This document shows, piece by piece, positions 36,122 through 44,440 of a DNA stretch of 57,808 nucleotides (position 1 is its first letter; every line of letters begins with the position of its first letter). The notes beneath the pieces were generated by a model. That model did not search any database and was not told the DNA's origin. It saw only the letters and a program-made list of their open reading frames with translations. The DNA comes from Comamonadaceae bacterium OH2545_COT-014 (GTDB lineage Bacteria > Pseudomonadota > Gammaproteobacteria > Burkholderiales > Burkholderiaceae_C). A program made the translations under genes and the position numbers. The stretch covers positions 1 to 57,808 of the forward strand of contig RQYR01000020.1 of assembly GCA_003859965.1 (NCBI GenBank). The letters run 5' to 3'.

Positions 36122-37279
36122 TCACTCTCATCACGGGCGCGCCAGGCAGCGGCAAGACCCTCTACTGCATTGACAAGATCCTGCGTCCCGTTCTGGGCAC
36201 TACAGTCTCGGGCACCGATGATGAGGGAAACGCTGCTGTCTACGACAGGCGCATCTACACCAATATCAACGGCCTGCTACTGGATCATGAACTGATTGAC
36301 AGGGACTGGCTTGAAAACATCCATGATCGAAAAACCACCGGCGCATTCGTCGTTTTTGACGAGGTACAGCGCGTGTGGCCCAACAGGCCAAACGGCAGCA
36401 AGAAGCCGCCCTCTGTTGAGTACTTGGAGACTCACCGGCACGATGGCATCGACATCGTGCTGCTTACCCAAAGCCCGCAGCTTTTGGATCCGGCAGTCCG
36501 TGCTTTGGTGGGCCGTCACCTGCACATGCGCAGGCTGGGTTCAATGGGCGCGGCAGTGGTCTATGAGTGGGACGCTTGCAGCAACGCGCTCAACTACAAG
36601 AACGCATTCACCAAGACGCCTTATCGCTACAGCAGGCAGGTGTTCAAGCTCTACAAAAGTTCTCGCGCTCACACCAAACAAACACGCCGGCTACCGGCTG
36701 CTGTCTATTTTGGTGTGGCGGGGTTGCTGGCCGCTGCCTACATGTGGCCGCAATTGATCGGGCGCATCACGGGCCAGCAAGACCAAGCCGTGCAGCAGGC
36801 AGAGACAAAGACAGCCAGCGTGCCAGATGCGAAGCCTTTGGCCGCTGCTTCTGCGCTGCCGACAGCTGCGGGTGCAGCTGGCGAAGTCCATGACCAAGGC
36901 CCAATACATAGAGAGCTTCCAGCCCCGATCCATGCTGCCGCACAGCGCGCCGCGCTACGACAAGTTGACCCAGCCAGTGCGTGTGCCCGTTCCTGCGGCC
37001 TGCATCAGCATGAGCAGCAAGGGTTGCAAGTGCTTCACCCAGCGAGGCACGCCCATGGAAGTGCGATATGACATGTGCATGCAGATCGTTGAACGAGGCA
37101 TCTTCTTGGACTTTGACCCGGAACCACAGCAGCAAGCCAAACAGCCACCTGTGCGAGCCGATGACCGGCCACCACAGCAAGCGGCTGGGCCGCAACCCTA
37201 TCTTGACTTCACCGGCGCAGTGATCAGTGCGCCCCTTCCACAAACCGCCGTTCAGGCCGTTCGGGCCGCAGCGTCATGA
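36118..37279 (+). pseudogene. Zot-family phage assembly ATPase, frameshifted
   Basis: GTG 36118 (overlapping the Rep stop) starts MITLITGAPGSGKTLYCIDK with a Walker A at residues 6-13; FVVFDEVQRVWPNRP is the Walker B. A transmembrane helix (AAVYFGVAGLLAAAYMWPQL) near residue 210 completes the N-terminal part. The original frame ends at 37071 with a tail unlike Zot. The true Zot C-terminus (SMLPHSAPRYDKLTQPVRVP, ACISMSSKGCKCFTQRGTPM) is read in the next frame to 37279. A one-base shift therefore lies at about 36860-36900. Zot (gpI-like) proteins export filamentous phage through the inner membrane. It may be a decayed gene, a sequencing error or, less likely, programmed frameshifting. Confidence 0.8.
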
Positions 37280-37288
37280 AGCCACAAA

Positions 37289-37310
37289 AAAGCCGCCCGA
37301 AGGCGGCTTT
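37289..37310. terminator. Rho-independent terminator between zot and the coiled-coil gene
   Basis: AAAGCCGCC and GGCGGCTTT flank a CGAA tetraloop. On the minus strand a TTTTTT run follows, so it best ends the gene at 37328; the plus-strand T-run is shorter. Confidence 0.85.
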
Positions 37311-37327
37311 GCTTTGAGTGGCCAGTG

Positions 37328-37588
37328 TCACGAAAGCAGCTTGACGATGGCAATCGTCATGCCCGCAGAGCCAAAAATGGCTCCCATGCACCATTTGATG
37401 ATTTCGGCCTGCGCCTTGGCGATTTCTGACTTGACAGCCTCGACATCACCACGCGTCGCCAGCTGCTTCGCGTGCAACTCGTAGCGCCGATCAATCGCAG
37501 CGTCAATAGCGGCGGCAACGGCTTTCGCCTTCTCCGGCGTCACATTGGCTTCAGTCAGTGCTTCGTAGATTTCCAGTTCCATGTTCAT
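37328..37588 (-). CDS. Small coiled-coil protein with C-terminal membrane helix (DUF1640/CCDC90-like)
   Basis: An 86-residue protein with an ideal AAGGAG box five bases before ATG 37588. MNMELEIYEALTEANVTPEK leads into a helical region (AVAAAIDAAIDRRYELHAKQ, ATRGDVEAVKSEIAKAQAEI) with coiled-coil heptads and ends in a hydrophobic helix (CMGAIFGSAGMTIAIVKLL). Proteins of this DUF1640-like design are common in Comamonadaceae and often lie near mobile elements. Function unknown. It may be cargo of the phage island or host DNA beside it. Confidence 0.75.
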   Translation of the reverse strand: MNMELEIYEALTEANVTPEKAKAVAAAIDAAIDRRYELHAKQLATRGDVEAVKSEIAKAQAEIIKWCMGAIFGSAGMTIAIVKLLS

Positions 37589-38363
37589 GGCGGCTCCTTA
37601 AGGTTGAGTATGCCCGGATTTCTCCGTTGGGGATGGCCGGCAGCGGCACGCTGGGGGCCATCCCCATAGGAGACACCTGCACAGCGCCTGGCCAAAGCAG
37701 TCAAGGGGCCGCGCGCAAGCCGCAGCCCGGAACGGAGCGAAGCGCAGTGCAGGGACCGGGTGAGCACGGCGGCGAAGCCCTTGCCCTTGAGTGATTTGGT
37801 CAGGTGCGGTACCCGGGCACGTCGCCAAAACGGAGCCCGCAAACATTTTTCTCTTTTAGCAAGAACCTTGTCTCTGATTTGGGCCTGTGGAGTAGCCTTC
37901 CTGCGAAGTAGGTAGGCTGCGCAGCAGGGGGAAAGTTCGCGCAGTGGGTGGGCGCGTTAGGGATCGTTAGTCGCGCAGCGATTGAGACTTGCCGTGCTGC
38001 CTGGCGGGCAGTGTGTCCAGCTTGCTGCCAGTGCCAGTGCGTGCCAGCGCGTGCCAGTGCCAGCGCCAGTGCGTGCCAGTGCCGATGCCAGCGCGTGCCA
38101 GCGCCAGCGCCAGTGCGTGCCAGTGCTGACAGACACGGGACGCGGGACTCAGCTAGGCACCGCTTTATCCATGGCCAACTCGGCATTTGCCCAAACCGCC
38201 GCCAAACGAGGGGATCTACGCCCCGCGCACTTATGAGATGAGTGGAAAGATGCCACGCGGTTACGCTGTTGTTCCACCACTTTGATTGTCAATTTCCATA
38301 GAAAACCCGCCCAGAATGAAAAACGCCCCAGAACCCGAGCTAGGTGCTGGAGCGCATGAATGC
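37589..38363. other. Intergenic region right of the phage island
   Basis: About 775 bp without a convincing gene. Short frames on both strands have biased, repetitive translations. It contains the GTGCCA/GCGCCA repeat tract at 38026-38127. No duplicate of the tRNA-Ser 3' end is visible here. Confidence 0.5.
38026..38127. repeat. Imperfect short tandem repeats of GTGCCA/GCGCCA type
   Basis: Roughly 100 bp made of 6- and 8-bp blocks such as GTGCCA, GCGCCA and GCGTGCCA in irregular order. The higher-order block GCCAGTGCGTGCCAG recurs three times. No gene crosses it. Confidence 0.75.
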
Positions 38364-38437
38364 TGGAGGCGCGTGGCGGAGTCGAACCGCCCTAGACGGA
38401 TTTGCAATCCGTTGCATAACCGCTTTGCTAACGCGCC
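38364..38437 (-). tRNA. tRNA-Cys (GCA)
   Basis: A 74-nt tRNA including encoded CCA. The acceptor pairs GGCGCGT with ACGCGCC, the anticodon arm is CGGATTGCAAATCCG (GCA), and the T-arm is GGCGGTTCGACTCCGCC. It lies downstream of tRNA-Gly on the same strand, with a terminator-like hairpin between them. Confidence 0.96.
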
Positions 38438-38452
38438 TTGGAAGGCTTTTCC

Positions 38453-38481
38453 GACAAAAAAGGGAAGCATTGCTTCCCTTT
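38453..38481 (-). terminator. Terminator-like hairpin between tRNA-Gly and tRNA-Cys
   Basis: On the minus strand AAAGGGAAGC and GCTTCCCTTT enclose a 3-nt loop and run into TTTTTT. It would end a transcript coming from tRNA-Gly before it reaches tRNA-Cys, or act as partial attenuator or processing signal. Confidence 0.75.
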
Positions 38482-38516
38482 CAAGGCAGCTTGTTTGGTG
38501 CAAGCTGCAAATTATC

Positions 38517-38592
38517 TGGAGCGGGAAACGAGGCTCGAACTCGCGACCTCAACCTTGGCAAGGTTGCGCTCTACCAACTGAGCTATTCCCGC
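38517..38592 (-). tRNA. tRNA-Gly (GCC)
   Basis: A 76-nt tRNA including encoded CCA. The acceptor is GCGGGAA/TTCCCGC, the D-loop AGCTCAGTTGGTAGAGC, the anticodon arm CAACCTTGCCAAGGTTG (GCC), and the T-loop GAGTTCGAGCCTC. The promoter is at 38615-38644. Confidence 0.96.
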
Positions 38593-38614
38593 GTTGTGTT
38601 TTGCAACAGAGCGA

Positions 38615-38644
38615 AGTATAACCTGTTTTTTTGGTTCTTGGCAA
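38615..38644 (-). promoter_or_regulatory. Sigma-70 promoter of the tRNA-Gly transcript
   Basis: On the minus strand TTGCCA (38644-38639) and TATACT (38620-38615) are separated by 18 bp; each matches five of six consensus bases. Transcription would start about 15 nt before the mature tRNA. Confidence 0.65.
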
Positions 38645-38838
38645 CTGCCTGCGAAAAATTTTTTAGACTCCCCAGATTCGCCTTTGGAACCTCTCCAATA
38701 GCGCACGCTGCACGGCTCACAGCAACATGCGGTACTTGGATGGAGGAAGAAGGTATGCCGAATGCCTTGGCTTAGACAATCGCCCTGGCTCTGCAAGCCA
38801 AGGAATGCAGCCCACTATCCGCATGATGTGGGGCTTAT

Positions 38839-40053
38839 CTACCCCTCGAACCGGCGCAGTACCAGTGTGGCGTTGGTGCCGCCAAAGCCGAAGCTGTTGG
38901 ACAGCACGGTGCGCAGATCCGCCGGGCGCGAGGCGGTGACCAGCGGCAGGCCTTCGGCCGCCGGGTCGGGGGTGTCCACGTTGATGTTGCCGGCAATGAA
39001 ACCGTGCTTGAGCATGTAGAGGCAGTAAATGGCCTCTTGCACGCCAGTGGCGCCTTGGGAATGGCCGGTAAGCGACTTGGTGGACGAAAACGGCGGCACG
39101 GCCTCGCCGAACACGGCGCGCAGCGCGCGCAGTTCGGGCACGTCGCCCACGGGCGTGGAGGTGCCGTGGGTGTTGATGTAGTCGATGGGCGTGTCCACGT
39201 TGGCGATGGCCTGGCGCATGCAGGCGATGGCGCCGTCGCCCGAGGGCGCCACCATGTCCTCGCCATCGGAAGACAGGCCGAAACCCACCACTTCCGCCAG
39301 AATCGGCGCGCCGCGCGCCTGGGCGTGTTCCAGGCTTTCCAGCACCACGGCGCCGCCGCCGCCGCCGATCACGAAGCCGTCGCGCGCCGCGTCATAGGGG
39401 CGGGAGGCTTTTTCCGGCGTGGCGTTGTAGGCGCTGGACATGGCGCCCATGGCATCGAACAGCGTGGCCAGGCCCCAGCCCAGCTCTTCCCCGCCGCCGG
39501 CGAACATCACATCTTGCTGGCCCCAGGCGATTTGCTGCGCCGAGGCGCCGATGCAGTGCGCCGAGGTGCTGCACGCGGAGGTGATGGTGTAGTTGATGCC
39601 CTTGATGCCAAAGGCGGTGGACAGGTTGGCCGAGACGGTGGAGCCCATGCAGCGCGTGACCTGGTACGGCCCCACGCGGCGAATGCCCTTGCTGCGCAGG
39701 ATATCGGCCGCCTCGATCTGGTTGGCGGGCGATGCGCCGCCCGATCCCATGATGAGGCCGGTGCGCGGGTGCGACACCTGCGCCGGTGTCAGCCCCGCGT
39801 GGGCGATGGCGTCAGCCAGGGCCACGTAGGCGTAGGCCGCCGCATCGCCCATGAAGCGGCGCAGTTTGCGGTCGATGCGGGCGTCCAGGTCGATCTCGGG
39901 CACGCCGGCCACCTGGCTGCGCAGGCCCATTTCAGCGAACACCGGCATCGCGCGTATGCCCGAGCGGCCTTCGCGCAGCGAAGCCACCACGCTGGCTTCG
40001 TCATTGCCAATGCAGGACACGATGCCTGCGCCCGTGATGACGACTCGTCGCAT
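38839..40053 (-). CDS. fabB: Beta-ketoacyl-ACP synthase I
   Basis: A 404-residue condensing enzyme of fatty-acid elongation, needed for unsaturated fatty acids. ATG 40053 gives [18 protein letters not shown], the standard FabB start. The active cysteine is in [12 protein letters not shown] (Cys161); the two catalytic histidines are in [11 protein letters not shown] and [26 protein letters not shown] is the C-terminal motif. It follows fabA by 8 bp, the classic fabAB operon. Confidence 0.96.
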   Translation of the reverse strand: MRRVVITGAGIVSCIGNDEASVVASLREGRSGIRAMPVFAEMGLRSQVAGVPEIDLDARIDRKLRRFMGDAAAYAYVALADAIAHAGLTPAQVSHPRTGLIMGSGGASPANQIEAADILRSKGIRRVGPYQVTRCMGSTVSANLSTAFGIKGINYTITSACSTSAHCIGASAQQIAWGQQDVMFAGGGEELGWGLATLFDAMGAMSSAYNATPEKASRPYDAARDGFVIGGGGGAVVLESLEHAQARGAPILAEVVGFGLSSDGEDMVAPSGDGAIACMRQAIANVDTPIDYINTHGTSTPVGDVPELRALRAVFGEAVPPFSSTKSLTGHSQGATGVQEAIYCLYMLKHGFIAGNINVDTPDPAAEGLPLVTASRPADLRTVLSNSFGFGGTNATLVLRRFEG

Positions 40054-40061
40054 ATGCGTGC

Positions 40062-40586
40062 TCACTTCCCGTTGACAGCCGTGGCTTCTTCGCGCTGGAA
40101 CAGGCCCACGCGCAGATCGGATGCGGTGTAAATCTCCTTGCCATCGGCCAGCAGGCGCGCATCGCCAATGGCCATGACCAGTTTGCGCTTGATGACGCGC
40201 TTGATGTCGATTTCGTAAACCACGCGCTTCACGTCCGGCCCCACTTCGCCGGTGAATTTCACCTCGCCTGCGCCCAGCGCGCGCCCGCGCCCGGGCAGCT
40301 TCAGCCAGGTCAGGTAAAAGCCGATGAGCTGCCACATGGCATCCAGCCCCAGGCAGCCGGGCATGACCGGGTCGCCCTGGAAGTGGCAGGCAAAGAACCA
40401 GAGATCGGGCTTGACGTCCAGCTCGGCGCGGATATGGCCCAGCCCATGCGCGCCGCCGTCGTCGTCAATATGGGTGATGCGGTCGAACATCAGCATGGGC
40501 GGCAGCGGCAGGCGCCCGCTTTCGGGCGTGAACAGCCGCCCCTCGCCCGAAGCAATCAGCTGTTCATAGGAAAAGGACTCAACCAT
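40062..40586 (-). CDS. fabA: Bifunctional 3-hydroxydecanoyl-ACP dehydratase/isomerase
   Basis: A 174-residue enzyme making trans-2- and cis-3-decenoyl-ACP, the branch point of anaerobic unsaturated fatty-acid synthesis. ATG 40586 gives [19 protein letters not shown], and GAAAGA lies upstream; an in-frame ATG 27 bases earlier is less likely. The catalytic residues are His68 in [14 protein letters not shown] and Asp82 in LGLDAMWQL. Length fits the family (171-175). A long leader contains a perfect 14-bp hairpin (40623-40660). Confidence 0.96.
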   Translation of the reverse strand: MVESFSYEQLIASGEGRLFTPESGRLPLPPMLMFDRITHIDDDGGAHGLGHIRAELDVKPDLWFFACHFQGDPVMPGCLGLDAMWQLIGFYLTWLKLPGRGRALGAGEVKFTGEVGPDVKRVVYEIDIKRVIKRKLVMAIGDARLLADGKEIYTASDLRVGLFQREEATAVNGK

Positions 40587-40622
40587 GGACGATCTTTCTC
40601 TTGTGTTCGGCAAAACGGGCTG

Positions 40623-40660
40623 GCATCAGGCGTGCGTCCCAGCGGGCGCACGCCTGATGC
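40623..40660. promoter_or_regulatory. Perfect 14-bp inverted repeat in the fabA leader
   Basis: GCATCAGGCGTGCG and CGCACGCCTGATGC flank a 10-nt loop, 37 bp before the fabA ATG. There is no T-run. It could be a protein operator or an RNA structure that tunes fabAB expression. Confidence 0.6.
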
Positions 40661-40908
40661 AAGTATGCCAGCAGCCCCTGCGCCAGCCGCCCCGCCGCAC
40701 GGCCAATGCGCCCTGTGCGTGACGGTGCGCACGGCCCCGTTCTCGGCCATGGCCGGGGAGCGCGCCTCACGCGGGACGCGGGCCTAAGCCTCCCGCCATC
40801 GCCTGGACGCATACCGGTGGTCGCCCCGGCCCCGCACCCAGCCGGCTGCCACGCCAGAGGCATGTCTGCCTGCAGACCCGGGCGCCCCGCGCCCATGCGC
40901 CTGAAAAA

Positions 40909-40968
40909 GCATCAAAAACGTCTTTCAGGCCGTCAATAAGGCCCAAGAAGCTATTCTTTTTGAAGCAA
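40909..40968. repeat. Dispersed ~60-bp repeat, copy upstream of folC
   Basis: GCATCAAAAACGTCTTTCAG, then GCCGTCAATAAGGCCCAAG, then AAGCTATTCTTTTTGAAGCA. It is nearly collinear with the copy at 43508, sharing the start, the CTTTCAGGCC block and the AAGCT..TCTTTTT end. Confidence 0.65.
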
Positions 40969-41028
40969 CAGCCACCTTGGCCACGGGCTGGCGGATTGCC
41001 GCAGCCCGTGCGCGACAATCCGCCGCCT

Positions 41029-42366
41029 ATGTCTGAATCCGCCGCCCCCACCACGCCCGCCACCCTGGCCGACTGGCTCGCGCATGCCGAGCGTTTGCAC
41101 CCGCAAAACATCGACATGGGGCTGGAGCGCCTGCGCGCCGTGGCCGCGCGCATGGCGCTGCGTTTTGACGGCCCGGTCATCACCGTGGCCGGCACCAACG
41201 GCAAAGGCTCCACCTGCGCCATGCTGGAGGCCATCCTCACCCATGCGGGCTACCGTACGGGCGTTTACACCTCGCCGCACCTGGTGCATTTCGAAGAACG
41301 CTGCCGCCTGCGCGGCGAACCCGCCAGCGCCGCCACGCTGGCCGCCGCCTGCGCCGAGGTGGAGCGCGCCCGGGGCGACGTGGCGCTGACCTATTTCGAA
41401 TTCACCACCCTGGCCATCCTGCACGTGCTGGCCCGCGCCGGGCTGGACGCGGTGATCCTGGAAGTGGGCCTGGGCGGCCGGCTCGACGCCGTGAACCTGG
41501 TAGATACCGACTGCGCCGTCATCACCAGCATCGACGTGGACCACACCGCCTGGCTGGGCGAGACGCGCGAAGCCATCGGGCGTGAAAAAGCCGGCATCAT
41601 GCGGCCGGGCCGGCCCGCCATCGTCAGCGACCCCGTGCCGCCGCACAGCGTGACGGCGCACGCCGCCGCCATCGGCGCCGACCTGTGGCTGTGCGGGCGC
41701 GACTTCAACGTCAGCGGCGACAAGCAGCAATGGGCTTGGGCCGGGCGCGGGCGGCGCTACAGCGGCCTGGCCTACCCGGCGCTGCGCGGCGCCAACCAGC
41801 TCGTCAACGCCGCCGGCGTACTGGCCGCGCTGGAGGCGCTGCGCCCGCGCCTGCCCGTTACCGCGCAGGCCGTGCGCAACGGCCTGGCCCACGTGGCGCT
41901 GCCCGGGCGCTTCCAGATCGTGCCTGGCCAGCCTGCCCTGGTTCTGGACGTGGCGCACAACCCGCACGCCGCCGCCGCGCTGGCCGCCAACCTGGACGCC
42001 ATGGGCTTTTACCCCGCCACGCACGCCGTCTTCGGCGCCATGGGCGACAAGGAACTGGCCCCCATGCTGGCGCGGCTCGACCCCCTCGTCGATCACTGGC
42101 ACTTCACCGACCTGCCCACGCCGCGCGCCCTGTCCGCCGCCGCGCTGCAAGCCGCCTGGCAGGCGCAAACCCAGCGCCCCGACGCCACCAGCGCCACCCA
42201 CGCCAGCCCAGCCCAGGCCCTGCGCGCCGCCGCGGCCGCCGCCCGGGCCACCGATAGAATTGTTGTCTTTGGCTCGTTCTACACCGTGGGCGGCGTGCTT
42301 GAAAATGGCGTGCCCCGGCTGCAACCCGGCCAGCCCGCCGACGGCACGGCCCGTCAGCGCCTTTAA
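41029..42366 (+). CDS. folC: Bifunctional folylpolyglutamate/dihydrofolate synthase
   Basis: A 445-residue Mur-ligase-fold enzyme that makes dihydrofolate from dihydropteroate and adds glutamates to folates. ATG 41029 is 9 nt behind a GACAAT box; the frame extends upstream but that translation is poor. The P-loop AGTNGKGST is at ~54-62; EVGLGGRLDAVN, SIDVDHTAWLG and LDVAHNPHAA are family motifs. The C-terminus has a short alanine-rich stretch. It begins the folC-SPOR-cvpA block. Confidence 0.95.
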   Translation: MSESAAPTTPATLADWLAHAERLHPQNIDMGLERLRAVAARMALRFDGPVITVAGTNGKGSTCAMLEAILTHAGYRTGVYTSPHLVHFEERCRLRGEPASAATLAAACAEVERARGDVALTYFEFTTLAILHVLARAGLDAVILEVGLGGRLDAVNLVDTDCAVITSIDVDHTAWLGETREAIGREKAGIMRPGRPAIVSDPVPPHSVTAHAAAIGADLWLCGRDFNVSGDKQQWAWAGRGRRYSGLAYPALRGANQLVNAAGVLAALEALRPRLPVTAQAVRNGLAHVALPGRFQIVPGQPALVLDVAHNPHAAAALAANLDAMGFYPATHAVFGAMGDKELAPMLARLDPLVDHWHFTDLPTPRALSAAALQAAWQAQTQRPDATSATHASPAQALRAAAAAARATDRIVVFGSFYTVGGVLENGVPRLQPGQPADGTARQRL

Positions 42367-42429
42367 AAGCCCGTGGCCGCCGCCCCTAGAAGCAGCCCCT
42401 GCCCGCGCCCTCCGCCCACACGCACCACC

Positions 42430-43482
42430 ATGGCTTTCTTCAAGTTCCGCCTGCCCGGACGGGCCGAGCCCGCCGCCGAAGACCCTCAGCGCCCGGCCGC
42501 ACGCCGCCGCGCCGCTGCTGCCGCCGCCCCCGCGGAATCGGTGGAAAGCCTGCGCCGCCGCGCGCGCCACCGCCTGCTGGGCGCTGCGGTGCTGGTGGCC
42601 GCCGCCATCATCGGCTTTCCGCTGCTGTTCGACACGCAACCGCGCCCCGTGGCCGTGCAGGCGCCCATCGACATCCCGGATCGCCAAACCGCCGCGCCCC
42701 TGCGCATTCCCGATCAGCCCGGCGACAACCCCATCACCACCCAAGACAGCCTGGACGAGCGCGAAGAAGTCGTGCCCCCCCCCAGCAGTGGCACTGGGAG
42801 CGCCAGCGCGCCGCGCCAGCCAGCGCCCCCCGCTGCCGCCCCCGCCCGCCCGCGCGCGGATGACCGCCCCCCCCCGGAGCGCGCCGCCACCCGCAGCGAA
42901 CGCACGCCCCGAGCCGCCGAGCCGCCGCCGGCCACACCCGCCAAAGCCGCAGACAAACCACCGGCCAAAACCACCGACAAACCGGCTGATAAGCCGGCCC
43001 CAAGGCCTGCCACCAAACCGGCGGAAAAGCCGGCGGAAAAACCCGCGCCCCGCACGGCTGACAAGCCTGCCCCCCGGCCCGCCGAAAAGCCCGCGGCCGA
43101 AAAGCCCGCCGCCAAACCCGCGCCCCGCCCGGCCGAGGCCAAACCCGCTGCGCGCGACAGCCGCAAGGACGACGGCGCCCGCGCCCGCGCCTTGCTGGAA
43201 GGGCGCGCCACCAGCGCCAAACCCGCAGCCGACGCCAAGCCTGCCGCCAGCGGCAGCCGCTTCATCATCCAGATTGGCGCCTTCTCCGACGACGCCAGCG
43301 TGCGCAGCGCCCGCCAGCGTGCCGAACGCGCGGGCGTGCGCACCTACACCCAAGTGCTCAACACCTCGTCAGGCAAACGCACGCGCGTGCGCGCCGGCCC
43401 CTTCGCCTCGCGCGAAGAAGCGGACAAAGCCGCCGCCTCGCTGCGCAAGGCCGGGCTGCCGTCGGCCGTGCAATCGTTCTGA
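42430..43482 (+). CDS. SPOR-domain inner-membrane protein (DedD-like)
   Basis: A 350-residue protein with a cytoplasmic N-terminus, one transmembrane helix (HRLLGAAVLVAAAIIGFPLL, about 48-67), a long lysine/proline/alanine-rich periplasmic spacer with repeated KPAEKPA and KPAPRPA units (about 130-260), and a C-terminal SPOR domain (FIIQIGAFSDDASVRSARQR ... RVRAGPFASREEADKAAASL). SPOR domains bind denuded septal peptidoglycan. Between folC and cvpA this is the normal neighbour in proteobacteria. The repetitive spacer could vary in length between strains. Confidence 0.92.
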   Translation: MAFFKFRLPGRAEPAAEDPQRPAARRRAAAAAAPAESVESLRRRARHRLLGAAVLVAAAIIGFPLLFDTQPRPVAVQAPIDIPDRQTAAPLRIPDQPGDNPITTQDSLDEREEVVPPPSSGTGSASAPRQPAPPAAAPARPRADDRPPPERAATRSERTPRAAEPPPATPAKAADKPPAKTTDKPADKPAPRPATKPAEKPAEKPAPRTADKPAPRPAEKPAAEKPAAKPAPRPAEAKPAARDSRKDDGARARALLEGRATSAKPAADAKPAASGSRFIIQIGAFSDDASVRSARQRAERAGVRTYTQVLNTSSGKRTRVRAGPFASREEADKAAASLRKAGLPSAVQSF

Positions 43483-43507
43483 ACCGCTGCGCCAGCGTCC
43501 AGACCAG

Positions 43508-43569
43508 GCATCAAAAATGGCTTTCAGGCCCAAAGAACAAGGCTTTAAAGCTCTCTTTTTAGGAGCAAT
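43508..43569. repeat. Dispersed ~60-bp repeat, copy between the SPOR gene and cvpA
   Basis: GCATCAAAAATGGCTTTCAG, GCCCAAAGAACAAGGCTTTA and AAGCTCTCTTTTTAGGAGCA follow each other. It matches the copy at 40909 over its whole length with a few substitutions, and has the same orientation. Confidence 0.65.
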
Positions 43570-43677
43570 CTGCTCTTGCAGCCGGCCCTGCACGGCTGCG
43601 CCACGGCGCCGGGCGGGCCACGCCGCCAAGCTCGGCGGCTGCCTGCGCCCCATGGCCATGCCCGCGCCCGCCTTGCC

Positions 43678-44259
43678 ATGAGCTGGCTGACCACGCTGGA
43701 CTGGGTGGCGCTGGCGTTGCTCGCCGCCTCGCTGCTCATGGGGGCATGGCGCGGGCTGCTGTACGAAGCCCTGTCGCTCGCCGGCTGGGTGGCGGCCTTC
43801 TTTGCGGCCAGCTGGCTGGGCCGCGACCTGGGCGCGGCATTGCCGGTGGGGGAAACGCCTGAACTCGTGCGCCATGGGGCGGGCATGGCGCTGGTCTTCA
43901 TTGGCGTGGTCTTCATCGCCGGTTTCGTGGCCTGGCTGGTGCGGCGGCTGGCCAGCGCCGTGGGCCTGCGGCCCGCCGACCGCGTGCTGGGCGCGGTGTT
44001 TGGCCTGCTGCGCGGGCTGGCACTGCTGCTGGCCGCCGTGGCCCTGGCGCGCCTGACGCCGCTGCACCAGGCTCCCTGGTGGCAGGCCGCCATTAGCGTG
44101 CAATGGCTGGAGCAAGCGCTGCCCCTGCTGCGCCCCGTGCTGCCCGAAGCCCTGTCGCCCGGCAGGCGGCCGGGCGCGCCCGAGGCGCCCAACGCACCGC
44201 CCGCCCCCCCGGCAGCATCCGCCGCGCCTGCCATGGGCGCGCCCCCCGGCGCCCGTTGA
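43678..44259 (+). CDS. cvpA: CvpA family membrane protein
   Basis: A 193-residue protein with four helices (LDWVALALLAASLLMGAWRG, LSLAGWVAAFFAASWLG, ALVFIGVVFIAGFVAWLVRR, VFGLLRGLALLLAAVALARL). ATG 43678 matches the usual start MSWLTTLDWVALALL; longer in-frame starts give no sensible sequence. CvpA is required for colicin V export in E. coli and affects envelope integrity. The C-terminus is a proline/alanine tail. In most relatives purF follows; here it does not. Confidence 0.92.
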   Translation: MSWLTTLDWVALALLAASLLMGAWRGLLYEALSLAGWVAAFFAASWLGRDLGAALPVGETPELVRHGAGMALVFIGVVFIAGFVAWLVRRLASAVGLRPADRVLGAVFGLLRGLALLLAAVALARLTPLHQAPWWQAAISVQWLEQALPLLRPVLPEALSPGRRPGAPEAPNAPPAPPAASAAPAMGAPPGAR

Positions 44260-44322
44260 GCGCACGGCCCACGGCGCCAGACACACGGGCCGTGCACGCG
44301 GCCGCCAAGCGGCACTGGCCCG

Positions 44323-44385
44323 CCACTGCCCACTGCCCACTGCCCACTGCCCACTGCCCACTGCCCACTGCCCACTGCCCACTGC
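44323..44385. repeat. Nine perfect tandem copies of a 7-bp unit (CCACTGC)
   Basis: CCACTGC is repeated exactly nine times (63 bp) between the convergent 3' ends of cvpA (44259) and the RND pump gene (44441). The perfect repetition marks a recent expansion and a likely variable-number locus. Confidence 0.95.
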
Positions 44386-44440
44386 CAGCGCCTGAAGGGC
44401 GCGGGCAGGACGCATGGCCCGGCGCACCAGCAAGCCGTGA

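Larger units (their letters stand above)
34234..37588. mobile_element. Remnant of a filamentous phage (inovirus) at tRNA-Ser
   Basis: A low-GC island holding a repressor, operator repeats, Rep and Zot genes in the usual inovirus arrangement, abutting the 3' end of tRNA-Ser. The coat-protein genes are missing, Rep is fused to another gene's tail and Zot is frameshifted, so it is defective. No integrase is present and I found no second copy of the tRNA 3' end, so the right boundary is uncertain (37.3-38.2 kb). Confidence 0.7.
40587..41028. other. Divergent fabA-folC promoter region
   Basis: About 440 bp without a gene. It contains a perfect hairpin at 40623-40660 in the fabA leader and a dispersed-repeat copy at 40909-40968. 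A GACAAT box at 41014-41019 lies 9 nt before the folC start. The middle part (40670-40900) shows nothing recognisable. Confidence 0.5.

Noticed and set aside
36118-37279. Zot as a host toxin gene
   Set aside because: The neighbourhood (repressor, Rep, operator) shows a filamentous-phage assembly protein; the frameshift also makes an active product unlikely.
38026-38127. Repeat tract as CRISPR or integron attC sites
   Set aside because: Repeats are too short and irregular, without spacers; no integrase or cassette genes adjoin it.
37589-38363. A duplicate of the tRNA-Ser 3' end as the phage's right attachment site
   Set aside because: I searched by eye for the T-arm and acceptor bases and saw no copy; tRNA-Cys and tRNA-Gly nearby are different.
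42260-43681. A 473-codon proline-rich frame overlapping the SPOR gene
   Set aside because: It is a frame shadow of the proline/alanine codons of the real SPOR-domain gene.
44323-44385. Tandem repeats as a CRISPR array
   Set aside because: Unit is 7 bp and contiguous, with no spacers and no cas genes nearby.
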